The translations under genes and the position numbers were made by a program. DNA of 64,000 nt from Sphaerisporangium rufum (GTDB taxonomy: Bacteria > Actinomycetota > Actinomycetes > Streptosporangiales > Streptosporangiaceae). Numbering within the stretch: position 1 is the stretch's first letter; each line of letters starts with the position of its first letter. Below the pieces are notes generated by a model that did not search any database, had not been told where the DNA came from, and saw only the letters and a list, made by a program, of their open reading frames with translations. This document shows positions 25,484 through 34,000 of this stretch, in pieces. The stretch is taken from assembly GCF_016863395.1 (NCBI RefSeq), contig NZ_BOOU01000014.1, forward strand, positions 1 to 64,000, written 5' to 3'.

Positions 25484-26176
25484 ATGACGCGCCCCGGCCG
25501 GGGATTCGCCTTCGCCGACCTGCCGCCGGTCCGGCCGGCGGTCCCGGACCCCCACCGGGACCGCCGGCCCGCCGGGCATCCCGGCGGGCCGGCGCGGGCC
25601 GGACGGCCCGCCCGCTACCGGATGTCCTGGACGGCCGACGACGACTGGTATCTGGCCCCCGCGGCGGCGGCCCGCCCCGGCGGGCCGCCGCCCGGCGGCC
25701 CCACGCCGCCGGAGACCGACCTGGCCCCGCTGGTCCGCCGGGGGCTGGCCGGGATGTGGCTGGACGTGTCCACCGACTGGCTGCTGGAGGTGCGGCGGCT
25801 GCGCCGCACCTTCGGCGCCGGTCCGGCCCCGCGGCCCGCCCGCCGGCCACGTCCGGCGGTCACGGCGCCGCCGGACGGCGGGCCGGAGTACGAGCTGACC
25901 GCCGTGCTGCGCCGCCGGGGACTGCTCCCCGGCCCGCTGCGGCTGCGCCGGATCGGCGAGCCGGAGCCCTGCTGGACCGGCGTGCTGGCCGAGGGCCGGA
26001 TGCTGGTCGTCGACCGGCGGCTGGTCGTCTGCGAGCAGGACGACCCGCTGCCCGGACCGGCCGGCCCGGGCAGCGAGGAGGTGCTGGTCGTGGCGCTGAC
26101 CCGCTGGCCGGCGCCGGCCCGGGCGGCTCAGCCGGCCGGGGCGCCGGTGGGGTCGATCATCGCGAAACCGGCGTAG
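25484..26176 (+). CDS. Uncharacterised protein in the azoxy cluster
   Basis: A 230-residue protein with no recognised family. Residues 1-45 and 70-85 are Pro/Arg/Gly-rich. [13 protein letters not shown] (near 48-60) and [19 protein letters not shown] look like folded parts. From 125 a more regular alpha/beta segment ([51 protein letters not shown]) could be a small domain. It follows the HDO gene by 25 bp and is probably co-transcribed. Its last 49 bases overlap the convergent SerRS gene, so the C-terminus may be constrained by that gene. Confidence 0.6.
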   Translation: MTRPGRGFAFADLPPVRPAVPDPHRDRRPAGHPGGPARAGRPARYRMSWTADDDWYLAPAAAARPGGPPPGGPTPPETDLAPLVRRGLAGMWLDVSTDWLLEVRRLRRTFGAGPAPRPARRPRPAVTAPPDGGPEYELTAVLRRRGLLPGPLRLRRIGEPEPCWTGVLAEGRMLVVDRRLVVCEQDDPLPGPAGPGSEEVLVVALTRWPAPARAAQPAGAPVGSIIAKPA

Positions 26177-27396
26177 GGCACCAGGGCCGGCGGGACCGTC
26201 ACGGACCCGTCGGCCCGCTGGTACTGCTCCAGGATCGCCACCAGGGTCCGCCCGATCGGCAGGCCCGACCCGTTCAGCGTCGCCGCGGGCACCTTGCGGC
26301 CGTCGCGCTGCCGCACCCGGATGCCCGCCCGCCGGGCCTGGAAGTCGCCGCAGTCCGAGCAGGAGGAGATCTCCCGGTAGGCGTTCTGGCCGGGCAGCCA
26401 CACCTCGATGTCGAAGGTGCGGCGGGCGGCGAAGCCGAGGTCCCCGGCGCGCAGCTCCACCACGCGGTGGTGCAGGCCCAGCCGGCGCAGGCACTCCTCG
26501 GCGTGCCCGACCAGCAGCTCCAGCTCGGCGGCCGCCCGATCCGGGTGGCACAGCCGCACCAGCTCAACCTTCTCGAACTGGTGCAGCCGCACCAGGCCGC
26601 GGGTGTCGCGGCCGTAGGAGCCGGCCTCGGCCCGGTAGCACGGCGTGCGCGCCACCAGCGCCAGCGGCAGCGCGTCGGCGAGCAGCACCTCCTCGCGGTA
26701 CAGGTTGACCAGCGGGACCTCGGCCGTCGGGACCAGCAGCAGGTCGCGGTCGGCCACCCGGGTGCGGAACAGGTCCTCGGCGAACTTCGGCAGCTGGCCG
26801 GTACCGGTCATCACCTCGGGGGTGACCAGGTGCGGCACGCCGTGCTCGACGTAGCCGTGCTCGCCGGTGTGCAGGTCCAGCAGGAAGGACGCCAGCGCCC
26901 GCTCCAGCCGGGCGATCGCGCCCCGGGTCACCGCGAAGCGCGACCCCGACAGCTTGGCGGCCCGCACCGGGTCCAGCAGGCCGAGCGAGGTGCCGACGTC
27001 AACGTGGTCGCGGGCCGGGAAGCCGAGTTCCGGCGGCTGGCCCCACACCCGGCGCACCACCGGCGGGTCCGCCGGGCCGCCGTCCGGCGCCTCCGGCGCG
27101 GGCAGGTTGGGGACGGCGAGCAGCGCGTCGCGCAGGTCGCCCTCGACCCGGCGCAGCTCGTCCTCCAGCTTGCGCAGCCGGTCGCGGAGCTCGCGCGCCG
27201 CCTCGCGCGGGTCGTCGCCGCCCGGGCCGTCGCGGCGGCCCAGCCGGCGCTGCTCGCCGCGCAGCGTGTCCCGCTCCCGGACGAGTCCGGTGCGCAGGTC
27301 GTGCAGGGCGCGCAGCCGCGGGACGTCCAGCGCGTGCCCGCGCCGGGCCAGTGCCGCCGTGGCGGCGGGTTCGAGAAGGGGCCGTGGATCGTGCAC
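26128..27396 (-). CDS. serS: Seryl-tRNA synthetase paralogue (VlmL-like)
   Basis: A 422-residue class II synthetase of full length. It has an N-terminal coiled-coil arm (residues 30-105) that grips the long variable arm of tRNA-Ser, motif 1 around [17 protein letters not shown], and [14 protein letters not shown]. Motif 2 is [26 protein letters not shown] and motif 3 is [21 protein letters not shown]. It makes seryl-tRNA(Ser). In valanimycin biosynthesis a dedicated paralogue, VlmL, does this for VlmA. The N-terminus [10 protein letters not shown] differs from usual housekeeping enzymes. The GTG start has AGGAG seven bases before it. It is the last gene of the operon 32254 to 26128, and probable partner of the tRNA at 23831. 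Confidence 0.93.
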   Translation of the reverse strand: MHDPRPLLEPAATAALARRGHALDVPRLRALHDLRTGLVRERDTLRGEQRRLGRRDGPGGDDPREAARELRDRLRKLEDELRRVEGDLRDALLAVPNLPAPEAPDGGPADPPVVRRVWGQPPELGFPARDHVDVGTSLGLLDPVRAAKLSGSRFAVTRGAIARLERALASFLLDLHTGEHGYVEHGVPHLVTPEVMTGTGQLPKFAEDLFRTRVADRDLLLVPTAEVPLVNLYREEVLLADALPLALVARTPCYRAEAGSYGRDTRGLVRLHQFEKVELVRLCHPDRAAAELELLVGHAEECLRRLGLHHRVVELRAGDLGFAARRTFDIEVWLPGQNAYREISSCSDCGDFQARRAGIRVRQRDGRKVPAATLNGSGLPIGRTLVAILEQYQRADGSVTVPPALVPYAGFAMIDPTGAPAG

Positions 27397-27448
27397 GAGA
27401 AGCTCCTGCGAAGCGGGCCGGCCGTGCCGGGCACGGCCGGCGGACGGG

Positions 27449-29038
27449 TCACGCCTCGACGGCGTGGACGGACTCGTGGACGGGCTCGGGGACGGGCCCG
27501 GTGATGGGCCCGGTGATGGGCCCGGTGATGGGCCGGGTGTCGGGCTCGGCGACGGGCTCGGGGACGGGTTCGGTGGCGGGCTCGGGGACGGCGGGCCGGA
27601 CCTGGCCCGCGGTCTCCGCGTTGCGGGCCAGCGCCGCGTACCGGGCGGGCCGGCGGGCGCGCAGCCACAGCGCCTGGCCGGCGCCGGCCGCCGCGGCCGG
27701 GACCAGCAGCCAGGGCAGCAGGTTCACCAGCGGCGAGGTGGTGCCGGTGACGATGGGGAAGTTGCCGAGCAGCAGCACCAGCGCCGCCGAAAGCCCGATC
27801 AGCGCCAGCAGCGGCGCCACCGCCGACCGCCACCAGTGCCGGTCCGGCCGGCGGCGGAAGAAGGCGGCCACCGACACGGTGACCGCGCCCTGCAGCACGA
27901 CGATGCCGACCGTGCCCAGGCCGAGCATGCTGGTCGCCAGGTTGACGTACGGGTGCAGCCCGGCCAGCGCGAACGCGGCGCACACCACGGCGGTGACCGC
28001 CGTCTGCACCAGCCCGGCCAGGTGCGGCGAGCCGTGCCGGGGGTGCACCGCGCCCAGCCGGGCGGGCAGCACCCGCTCGCGGCCGAGCACGTACAGGTAG
28101 CGGTTGGCCGCGTTGTGCAGGCCGAGCATCGCGCCGAACAGGCTGGTGCACAGCAGCACCTGCATGGCGCCGGTCATCCACCCGCCCACGTAGCCCTTGG
28201 CCAGGTCGAAGAACAGGTCGCCCAGCCGGGCGCCGGCCACCTTCGTCAGCCGGTCCACGCCGACGGCGCCGACCGCGGCCCAGCTCACCGCGGCGAAGAA
28301 CACCGTGATCAGCACGACCGACAGGTAGGTCGCCAGCGGCACGCTGCGCCGCGGGTTCGGCGTCTCCTCGCCGTACAGCGCGGCCGCCTCGAACCCGACG
28401 TAGGAGATGAGCGAGAACATCAGCGCCACGCCCAGCCCCGGCGCGAACACCACGCCGGGCTCGGCGGCGGCCGCCGGGAAGGCGGCGGCGCCGTGCCGCC
28501 AGACCACCGCGGCGGCCAGCAGCACCAGCACCGCCACCTCGGCGATCATCAGCACCGCCAGCAGCCGGGCGCTGAGGTCGATCCGCCGGTAGCCCATGAA
28601 CCCCATGAGCGCGACGCCGAGTGCCGCCCACACCGTCCAGGGCAGCCGCAGCCCGTAGGAGGAGGCCACCAGCTCGGCGAAGTAGCCGAACGCGCCGGCC
28701 ACCCCGACGACCGCCGCGTTGTAGGCGATCACCGCGACCAGCCCGGCGCCGACCGCGGCCGGGCGGCCCAGGCCGTGCGCGATGTAGGCGTAGAAGCCGC
28801 CGGTGCTGACGATCCGGCGGCTCATCGCCGCGTAGCCCACCGAGAAGCACAGCAGGGTCAGCCCGGCCAGCACGAACGCCGCCGGGACCCCGGCGCCGTT
28901 GCCCAGCGCGAAGGCCAGCGGCACCGACCCCACCATGCCGGACATCGGCGCCGCCGCCGCGACGACCAGGAACACGATCTTGCCGGTGGTCAGCGTGCGC
29001 CGCAGCGGCGCCCCGCCCGGCGCGGGTGTCGGGTCCAC
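27449..29038 (-). CDS. APC-family amino acid permease
   Basis: A 529-residue transporter with twelve predicted membrane helices. It has the APC start ([30 protein letters not shown]) and the [28 protein letters not shown] block of helix 6/loop 7. The tail from about 490 consists of PEPVAEP and PITGPITGP-type repeats from a 12-bp tandem DNA repeat. It could import a precursor amino acid or export the amino-acid-like azoxy product. It lies in the azoxy operon, starting seven bases after the VlmB-like gene; the GTG start has no clear ribosome site, which suggests coupling. Confidence 0.87.
   Translation of the reverse strand: MDPTPAPGGAPLRRTLTTGKIVFLVVAAAAPMSGMVGSVPLAFALGNGAGVPAAFVLAGLTLLCFSVGYAAMSRRIVSTGGFYAYIAHGLGRPAAVGAGLVAVIAYNAAVVGVAGAFGYFAELVASSYGLRLPWTVWAALGVALMGFMGYRRIDLSARLLAVLMIAEVAVLVLLAAAVVWRHGAAAFPAAAAEPGVVFAPGLGVALMFSLISYVGFEAAALYGEETPNPRRSVPLATYLSVVLITVFFAAVSWAAVGAVGVDRLTKVAGARLGDLFFDLAKGYVGGWMTGAMQVLLCTSLFGAMLGLHNAANRYLYVLGRERVLPARLGAVHPRHGSPHLAGLVQTAVTAVVCAAFALAGLHPYVNLATSMLGLGTVGIVVLQGAVTVSVAAFFRRRPDRHWWRSAVAPLLALIGLSAALVLLLGNFPIVTGTTSPLVNLLPWLLVPAAAAGAGQALWLRARRPARYAALARNAETAGQVRPAVPEPATEPVPEPVAEPDTRPITGPITGPITGPVPEPVHESVHAVEA
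27493..27534. repeat. 12-bp tandem repeat in the permease tail
   Basis: The unit GGGCCCGGTGAT is repeated about three and a half times and encodes the ITGP repeats at the C-terminus of the APC permease. Confidence 0.7.
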
Positions 29039-29045
29039 GGCCCGA

Positions 29046-30029
29046 TCACCGGGGGAAGGTGCGGATCAGGTCGACCGCCTCGGGGATGCCCATGTACGGC
29101 AGCCGCACCTCGGCCATGTCGTCGGTCCACCGCTCGGCCAGGTCGTACCGCTCCTTGGGCGTGGTCTCCAGCAGCCGGCGGCCGGGGAAGACCTCGTAGT
29201 CCCGCAGCAGCCCGGCGTGCTCGAACATGCCCTCCTGGAACAGCTCCTCGCGGTGCAGCACGAACTCCTCCACCGGCAGTTCGTCCCACAGCGCCCGGCC
29301 GCGCCGGATCAGCTCGATCAGCCGCGGCCGGTACTCCGGATGGGCGGCCAGGTGCTCGCGGACGATGGAGCTGCCCACCGCCAGGTGCCGGATCTCGTCG
29401 ATCGACGCGCCGCGGGCGATCTCGGCGGCGGCCGGGTCGAGCAGCGTCCACTTGCGCTCGCTCAGCTCGGCGGCCGGCGCCAGCACCCCCTCGATGACGA
29501 TGGTGAACACCGCCACCGCGCCGATGAAGTCGCCCTCCTCGGCGACGACCCGGGTGGCGAACTCGGCGATCGGATTCAGCACCCGCTCGGTGTAGTCGGC
29601 GCCCTGCGCGTCGATGAACCCAAGCAGCCCCTCGGCCGGCACGCCCAGCTCCACCAGGTGGTTGCGGAAGATCATGGCGTGCCGGGCCTCGTCCACCACC
29701 TGGGTGGTGAAGAACTCCAGCTCCGGGATGCCCGGCGCGGCCACCACGTAGTGCGACAGCACCCGGACCGCCCGCGCCTCGGCGATCGCCCGGTTGCCGA
29801 GCTCCAGGACCAGCGCCTCGCGCAGCGGCCCGGGCCGGCGCATGTGCTCGGGGGTGACGGCGGCGTGCCCGCGCTCGGCCCGGCCGCGCAGCGTGCCCTG
29901 GGCCACCGCCGACAACCAGTACGAAAGGTCGCACCGCTCGGCGGTCAGGACCAGCTCCTGCGCGCCGTCCAGCAGGTTGGGCGCGCGGTCCCAGTCCGCC
30001 TCCAGCGGCACCTCGATGCTCGTGCTCAT
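29046..30029 (-). CDS. Non-haem diiron azoxy-forming oxygenase (VlmB-like)
   Basis: A 327-residue ferritin-like/R2-type protein. Two ExxH metal motifs are E114-x-x-H117 (VDEARHAM) and E212-x-x-H215 (IDEIRHLA), and further carboxylates lie around 160-180 (VVAEEGDF, VIEGVL). VlmB of valanimycin oxidises the N-N single bond of N-(alkylamino)-serine by four electrons to the azoxy group. The identical neighbourhood (VlmO, VlmR and VlmH types) supports that assignment. Its ATG overlaps the reductase stop as ATGA. AurF-like N-oxygenase is the alternative reading of the fold. Confidence 0.85.
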   Translation of the reverse strand: MSTSIEVPLEADWDRAPNLLDGAQELVLTAERCDLSYWLSAVAQGTLRGRAERGHAAVTPEHMRRPGPLREALVLELGNRAIAEARAVRVLSHYVVAAPGIPELEFFTTQVVDEARHAMIFRNHLVELGVPAEGLLGFIDAQGADYTERVLNPIAEFATRVVAEEGDFIGAVAVFTIVIEGVLAPAAELSERKWTLLDPAAAEIARGASIDEIRHLAVGSSIVREHLAAHPEYRPRLIELIRRGRALWDELPVEEFVLHREELFQEGMFEHAGLLRDYEVFPGRRLLETTPKERYDLAERWTDDMAEVRLPYMGIPEAVDLIRTFPR

Positions 30030-30565
30030 GACACCTCGCTCAGGGTCGGATCGTTGTGGTGCGGGACGCCGTGGTGCAGGCGGCCGGCGAAGCTGACCAG
30101 CGGCAGGCCGGTGCCCGGCGTGCCGCCGACCACCTCGGCGAGCAGCAGCTCGTGGTCGCCGATCCGCTGCCGCTCGGTCACCCGGCAGGCCAGATGGGCC
30201 AGGCAGCCGCCGATCAGCGGCGCCCCGGTGGTCTCGTCGGCGGTCCAGGACAGGCCGGCGAACTGCTCGTCGCCCACCCGCCGGGCGGGGTCGGCGAACC
30301 TCCTGGCCAGCACCTCCTGGCCGGTGGCCAGCACGTTCACCGAGAACAGCCCGCCGGCCGGCACCAGCGCGGCGAACTTGGACGACGGGCGCAGGCAGGC
30401 GCCCAGGATCAGCGGCTGCCGGGAGATGGTGACCAGCGCGCTCACCGTGGTGCCGTGCCGCAGCCCGTCCCGGTCGACGGTGAGCACCGACACGCCTCCC
30501 GTCACCTGGCGCAGCGCCCGGCGGGTGATGTCCGCCGCCGCCGGGCCCGCGGCGACCCCGGTCAC
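30026..30565 (-). CDS. Flavin reductase (VlmR-like)
   Basis: A 179-residue flavin reductase of the HpaC/FRP type: RRALRQVTGGVSVLTV, TTVSALVTISRQPLILGACLRPSSK, FSVNVLATGQEVLARRFADP, GGCLAHLACRVTERQRIGDHELLLAEV, then the ending FAGRLHH. It supplies reduced FAD to the VlmH-like N-hydroxylase. The start is the GTG at 30565, which overlaps the stop of the VlmO-like gene as GTGA; the longer frame upstream runs antisense-free but through that gene and is not coding. Part of one tightly coupled operon. Confidence 0.9.
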   Translation of the reverse strand: MTGVAAGPAAADITRRALRQVTGGVSVLTVDRDGLRHGTTVSALVTISRQPLILGACLRPSSKFAALVPAGGLFSVNVLATGQEVLARRFADPARRVGDEQFAGLSWTADETTGAPLIGGCLAHLACRVTERQRIGDHELLLAEVVGGTPGTGLPLVSFAGRLHHGVPHHNDPTLSEVS

Positions 30566-31074
30566 CGGGCCGCTTCGGGGGAGGCGACGGCCAGGTCGTC
30601 CACCGGGGTCGGCACCGGCCCGGGCCCGGCCGAGCGGCGGCGCAGCGCGGCGGCCAGCTGGTCGTACAGCGGGCTGGCGACCGGCTCGAACGGCAGGCCG
30701 AACGGCTTGAGGAAGTTGCCGAACACGCCGCGGTCGCCGAAGACGTGGAACGGCACCGCGAGCAGCGCCCACTCCGGCCCGACCAGCCACAGCCACAGCG
30801 CCACCACCACGGTGCAGGTGATCAGGCTGTGCATGGTGTTGTAGAGCACGTAGTAGAACCGCGGGATGCGGCCGTCGCGGCTGCGCCGGTAGGCGATGGC
30901 CCCCGGGATGTAGCCGAACAGGTCGATGTAGGCGAACAGCGCCAGCGCCGGGATCCACCGGATCTCGCCCAGGTGCGTCAAGATCAGCACGATCGTGATG
31001 GCGAAGCCCACCAGGTACTCCGCCCGGTGCAGCTTGAAGGTGGCGGGGGTCTCGTAGGGGTTCATGATGTCCAT
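30562..31074 (-). CDS. Membrane N-N bond-forming protein (VlmO-like)
   Basis: A 170-residue integral membrane protein with about four hydrophobic segments: residues 20-38, 45-62 (ALALFAYIDLFGYIPGAIAY), 80-100 (HSLITCTVVVALWLWLV) and 103-120. Conserved-looking polar residues (RRSRDGRIPRFYYVLYNTMHS, HVFGDRGVFGNFLKPFG) lie between them. VlmO, with ForJ of formycin, rearranges O-seryl-hydroxylamine to N-amino-serine, making the N-N bond. Assignment rests on size, topology and position between VlmH- and VlmR-type genes rather than on a motif. An AAGGAG site precedes the ATG. Confidence 0.78.
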   Translation of the reverse strand: MDIMNPYETPATFKLHRAEYLVGFAITIVLILTHLGEIRWIPALALFAYIDLFGYIPGAIAYRRSRDGRIPRFYYVLYNTMHSLITCTVVVALWLWLVGPEWALLAVPFHVFGDRGVFGNFLKPFGLPFEPVASPLYDQLAAALRRRSAGPGPVPTPVDDLAVASPEAAR

Positions 31075-31114
31075 GCCGGACTCCTTGCTCGGTTCGTCGG
31101 TTCGTCGGTGCGAG

Positions 31115-32254
31115 TCAGGACAGCCGCAGCGGCTCGCCGGCGAAGTAGCCGGCCAGCCCGGCGGCGGCGCTGGATCGGGACGGGGGGTGGAAGGCCAGCG
31201 CGCGCACCGAGGCGGCGAGCTGGACCACGTCGGGGGAGCCGATGAAGGCGATGCCGCCGAGCATCTCCACCGCCTGGTCCACGGCCCGGCCGAGCAGGTC
31301 CTGGACCTGGTAGCGGGCGACGAGCACCGCCGCCACCGCCTCGTCCCCCGACACGCCGCCGGCGATCGCGCGGGCGGCGCCCTCCACCAGGGCGACCGCG
31401 GCCTCGGCCCGGACGGCCAGCTCGGCCCGCTCGGCGGCGGTGCCGCGGCCGGCCGTCAGCACCCGCTCCACCAGCGCCGAGGCGGCCCCGGTGTAGCAGG
31501 CGGTGGTGAGCAGCTCGAACCAGGTGAACCCGGCGGTCTGCAGGTCGTCCAGCCGGTCGTGGTCCTCGGGGGTGCTGCGGATGACCAGGTCCTCCGGGAC
31601 GTCCACGTCCGCCAGGCGCACGGTCTCGCTCTGCGCGGCGGCCAGCACCGGCGCCCGCCAGAACGGCTCGACGCTGATGCCGGGAGAGCCGGCCGGGATC
31701 AGCAGCAGCGCCAGCGAGGTCCGGCCGTCGGGATCGGTGACGGCCACGCTGGCGGTCAGCACGTCCATCGACCGGGACAGGCTGCACGGCTTCTTGGTGC
31801 CGTTCACCCGGTAGCCGCCCGGGACGCGCTCGGCCACCACCGCCGGCGCCAGGATGTTCTGCTCGGTGCGGCCCTCCGCCCAGCCGGACGCCAGCAGCAG
31901 GCCGTCGCCGGCCACCGCGCCCAGCACCTTGCGCTGGGCCGGGGTGAGCCGCTCGGCGGTGCCGGCCAGGCTGAACAGCATGGCGACGGTGAAGTGGTGC
32001 ATCACGGTGGCGACGCCGAGCGACGGCGAGGCCGCGCCGAGCGCGCGCTGCACCCGCACCGCCGCCAGCGGCCCGGCCGCGTGGCCGCCGTGTTCGGCGG
32101 GGACCAGCAGCCCGGGGCCGCCGTGCCGGCGGTAGATCTCCACCACCGGGCTGCCCGCGGCCTCCCGTTCGGCGCGGGGCAGTGCTTCGAGTTCCGCCAG
32201 CAGCCCGGGATGGAATTTCTCGCAGACCTCGCGCGCGGCTTTCAGCGAACGCAT
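31115..32254 (-). CDS. Flavin-dependent amine N-hydroxylase (VlmH-like, acyl-CoA dehydrogenase fold)
   Basis: A 379-residue protein of the acyl-CoA dehydrogenase fold. GGPGLLVPAEHGGHAAGPLAAVRVQRALG is followed by FAD-contact blocks ASGWAEGRTEQNI and GGYRVNGTKKPCSLSRSMDVLTASV, and a C-terminal helical bundle with QAVEMLGGIAFIGSPDV. The catalytic Glu of true dehydrogenases is not evident, as in isobutylamine N-hydroxylase VlmH and other flavin monooxygenases of this fold. It should convert a primary amine to a hydroxylamine using reduced FAD from the VlmR-like reductase. It is the first gene of the operon under three phased repeats. Confidence 0.87.
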   Translation of the reverse strand: MRSLKAAREVCEKFHPGLLAELEALPRAEREAAGSPVVEIYRRHGGPGLLVPAEHGGHAAGPLAAVRVQRALGAASPSLGVATVMHHFTVAMLFSLAGTAERLTPAQRKVLGAVAGDGLLLASGWAEGRTEQNILAPAVVAERVPGGYRVNGTKKPCSLSRSMDVLTASVAVTDPDGRTSLALLLIPAGSPGISVEPFWRAPVLAAAQSETVRLADVDVPEDLVIRSTPEDHDRLDDLQTAGFTWFELLTTACYTGAASALVERVLTAGRGTAAERAELAVRAEAAVALVEGAARAIAGGVSGDEAVAAVLVARYQVQDLLGRAVDQAVEMLGGIAFIGSPDVVQLAASVRALAFHPPSRSSAAAGLAGYFAGEPLRLS

Positions 32255-32329
32255 CGCGGTTCTCCTCGCAGACAGGGCGGGGCGGCCGCGAATTTTTTGG
32301 TGTCCGGCGTTCCCCGCGTATTCGAATTC

Positions 32330-32373
32330 AGTATGGGCGGCGCCGCCTGACTTTCACCTGACACTGTTCTGAC
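32330..32373 (-). promoter_or_regulatory. SARP-type promoter of the azoxy operon
   Basis: On the minus strand GTCAG occurs three times (32373-32369, 32362-32358, 32351-32347) with an exact 11-bp period. CATACT (32335-32330) starts 16 nt after the last repeat, the same -10 as at the tRNA promoter. It drives the VlmH-VlmO-VlmR-VlmB-permease-SerRS operon. Confidence 0.78.
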
Positions 32374-32399
32374 GGTTACCGGCCCTGGAGCCGGCCGGG

Positions 32400-32426
32400 C
32401 TGACGGTCGGCTGACCGGCATCTGAC
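32400..32426. promoter_or_regulatory. Second phased-repeat array in the divergent region
   Basis: CTGAC at 32400, 32411 and 32422, again with an 11-bp period. No -10 at the usual 15-16 nt offset is seen on either strand. It may strengthen the leftward promoter or serve the VlmA-like gene to the right. Confidence 0.55.
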
Positions 32427-32505
32427 CGGCGCTTTTCTGGGTCTTGCGGCCACGCGCCGGCCGTGGATAACTCGTGGGGCAGGCCCGTCGGGGCGAAGGA
32501 GAGGG

Positions 32506-33510
32506 GTGGCGACCTTGACCAGCATGATGGTGGAGTCCGAAATCGCGCTCGACGCGATCCAGAGATATCCGGACGCCGGGAATCCGAGCGCCTATTTCGC
32601 GTTCAGCGAGGGCAACAGTTATTTCCGGCTGCCGGGCGAGGCCGGCGTGGTGGTGTTCCGCCCGGCCGGGCGTTATCTGGTGCAGTTCGGCGGGCCGTTC
32701 GCGCCGCGGCACAACCGGTCGCGGCTGCTGCGCGCCTTCGTCGACTTCGCCGCCGCGCAGCACCGCGACATCGTGGCGGTGCAGCTGCAGGGGGCCGACG
32801 CGCCGCCGTACCTGGAGCAGGGCTTCACCGTGAACCAGATGGGCGCCTCCTACGCGGTGGACCTTGAGGACTTCACGCTGCGCGGCACGAAGTTCATGCA
32901 GCTGCGCAACAAGATCTCCCGGGCGCTGCGGACCGGGCTGCGCATCCGCGAGGCCTCCTACGACGAGTGGCGCCCGGCCATCGAGGAGCTGGACGCGGCG
33001 TGGCTGCGCACCAAGGGCGAGGACGTCAAGGCGCTGGAGTTCCTGGTCGGCCAGCTCGGCGGGCGCCACCAGAACCTGCGGCGGCTGTTCGTCGCCGAAC
33101 GCGACGGCCGGCTGATCGGGTACGTGTCCTACTCGCCGGTCTTCGGCTCGCGCCCGGGGTGGATGCACGACCTGAGCCGCCGGGTCCCCGACTCGCCGCC
33201 GGGCGTGATGGAGGCGATCAACAAGGCCGCCATCGACGTGTTCCGCGCCGAGCAGGTGCCGTGGCTGCACTTCGGGTTCACCCCGTTCACCTCGCTGCAC
33301 GGCCCGCACCTGCCGGGGTACAGCCGGGCGTTCCACTGGTTCATGACCTACCTGTGGGAGAACGGCGCGCACATCTACCCGGCGCGCACCCAGCTCGCCT
33401 ACAAGGAGAAGTGGGCGCCCACCCTGGTGCTGCCCGAGTACATCGCCTTCCGCGGGCCGGCGAGCCTGCCCGCGCTGGTGCACGTCTTCCGCGCCTGCAA
33501 CGCCATCTAG
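32506..33510 (+). CDS. Seryl-tRNA-dependent seryltransferase (VlmA-like, DUF2156/GNAT fold)
   Basis: A 334-residue protein of the MprF C-terminal/DUF2156 type, two GNAT-like halves. Typical blocks are NSYFRLPGEAGVVVFRPAGRYLVQFGGPFAP, KFMQLRNKISRALRTGLRIREA, RRLFVAERDGRLIGYVSYSPVFGSRPGWMHDLSRR and INKAAIDVFRAEQVPWLHFGFTPF. VlmA transfers serine from seryl-tRNA to the oxygen of an alkylhydroxylamine, the substrate of VlmO. MprF-like domains recognise aminoacyl-tRNA, so this is the predicted user of the class II tRNA at 23831. GTG start with GAAGGAG in front. Divergent from the azoxy operon. Confidence 0.87.
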   Translation: MATLTSMMVESEIALDAIQRYPDAGNPSAYFAFSEGNSYFRLPGEAGVVVFRPAGRYLVQFGGPFAPRHNRSRLLRAFVDFAAAQHRDIVAVQLQGADAPPYLEQGFTVNQMGASYAVDLEDFTLRGTKFMQLRNKISRALRTGLRIREASYDEWRPAIEELDAAWLRTKGEDVKALEFLVGQLGGRHQNLRRLFVAERDGRLIGYVSYSPVFGSRPGWMHDLSRRVPDSPPGVMEAINKAAIDVFRAEQVPWLHFGFTPFTSLHGPHLPGYSRAFHWFMTYLWENGAHIYPARTQLAYKEKWAPTLVLPEYIAFRGPASLPALVHVFRACNAI

Positions 33511-33691
33511 CGCGTGGAGGACCCTTCGACGCGGCCCGGCCGGACGCCGCCGGCCGGGCCGTTCCACTTCCCGCCACCGGGCCGCCGGGCCGGCGGCGGG
33601 CGGTGACCGGCGGGCCCGGACGGGCCCGCGCCGGCATGCCAGGGCACACACGCACGGCCCGGACGGGTCGGGGACGGAAGGGGTGGTCATC

Positions 33692-33859
33692 GTGCAGGAC
33701 CGGGTGACGGAGCAGGGTCGCCACGTGGTGGCGATGTTCGAGGCCTGCGCGGCGGCGCCGGACGACCTCGGCGCCGCCGCGGCGGCCGACGAGGCGCTGC
33801 GCGTGCTGGAGGCCATGCTGGTCGCCCAGCCGGACCCGCGGGCCGCGGCGGCCGGCTGA
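33692..33859 (+). CDS. 55-residue acidic helical protein
   Basis: A small ORF starting with GTG (VQDRVTEQGRHVVAMFEACA) nine bases after GGAAGGGG. It encodes an Ala-rich, acidic, probably helical peptide ending in AAAAG. No family was recognised. It lies 180 bp after the VlmA-like gene, before a terminator hairpin, so it probably ends that transcript. Confidence 0.45.
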   Translation: MQDRVTEQGRHVVAMFEACAAAPDDLGAAAAADEALRVLEAMLVAQPDPRAAAAG

Positions 33860-33917
33860 GCGGCGGATCCCGCCGGCGGACCCGGCCGGCGGGCCGGTGC
33901 GAGACGAGCGGCACGAG

Positions 33918-33952
33918 ACGGCCGCCCGCCCCGATCGGGGGCGGGCGGCCGT
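33918..33952. terminator. Hairpin between convergent genes
   Basis: A perfect 15-bp GC-rich stem (33918-33932 with 33938-33952) with a five-base loop lies between the small ORF and the end of cysN, and can serve both directions. Confidence 0.75.
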
Positions 33953-34000
33953 CCGCCGTGCGGGTGGTGCCGGCGGCGGGGCGGGCCGCCGGCACCCGGG

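Noticed and set aside
26867-29497. An 876-codon plus-strand frame across the permease and SerRS genes
   Set aside because: Antisense shadow, Arg/His/Gln-rich with no recognisable domain.
30566-30958. N-terminal extension of the flavin reductase frame
   Set aside because: The extra residues are the VlmO-like gene read in another frame. The GTG at 30565 gives the normal family length and a GTGA coupling.
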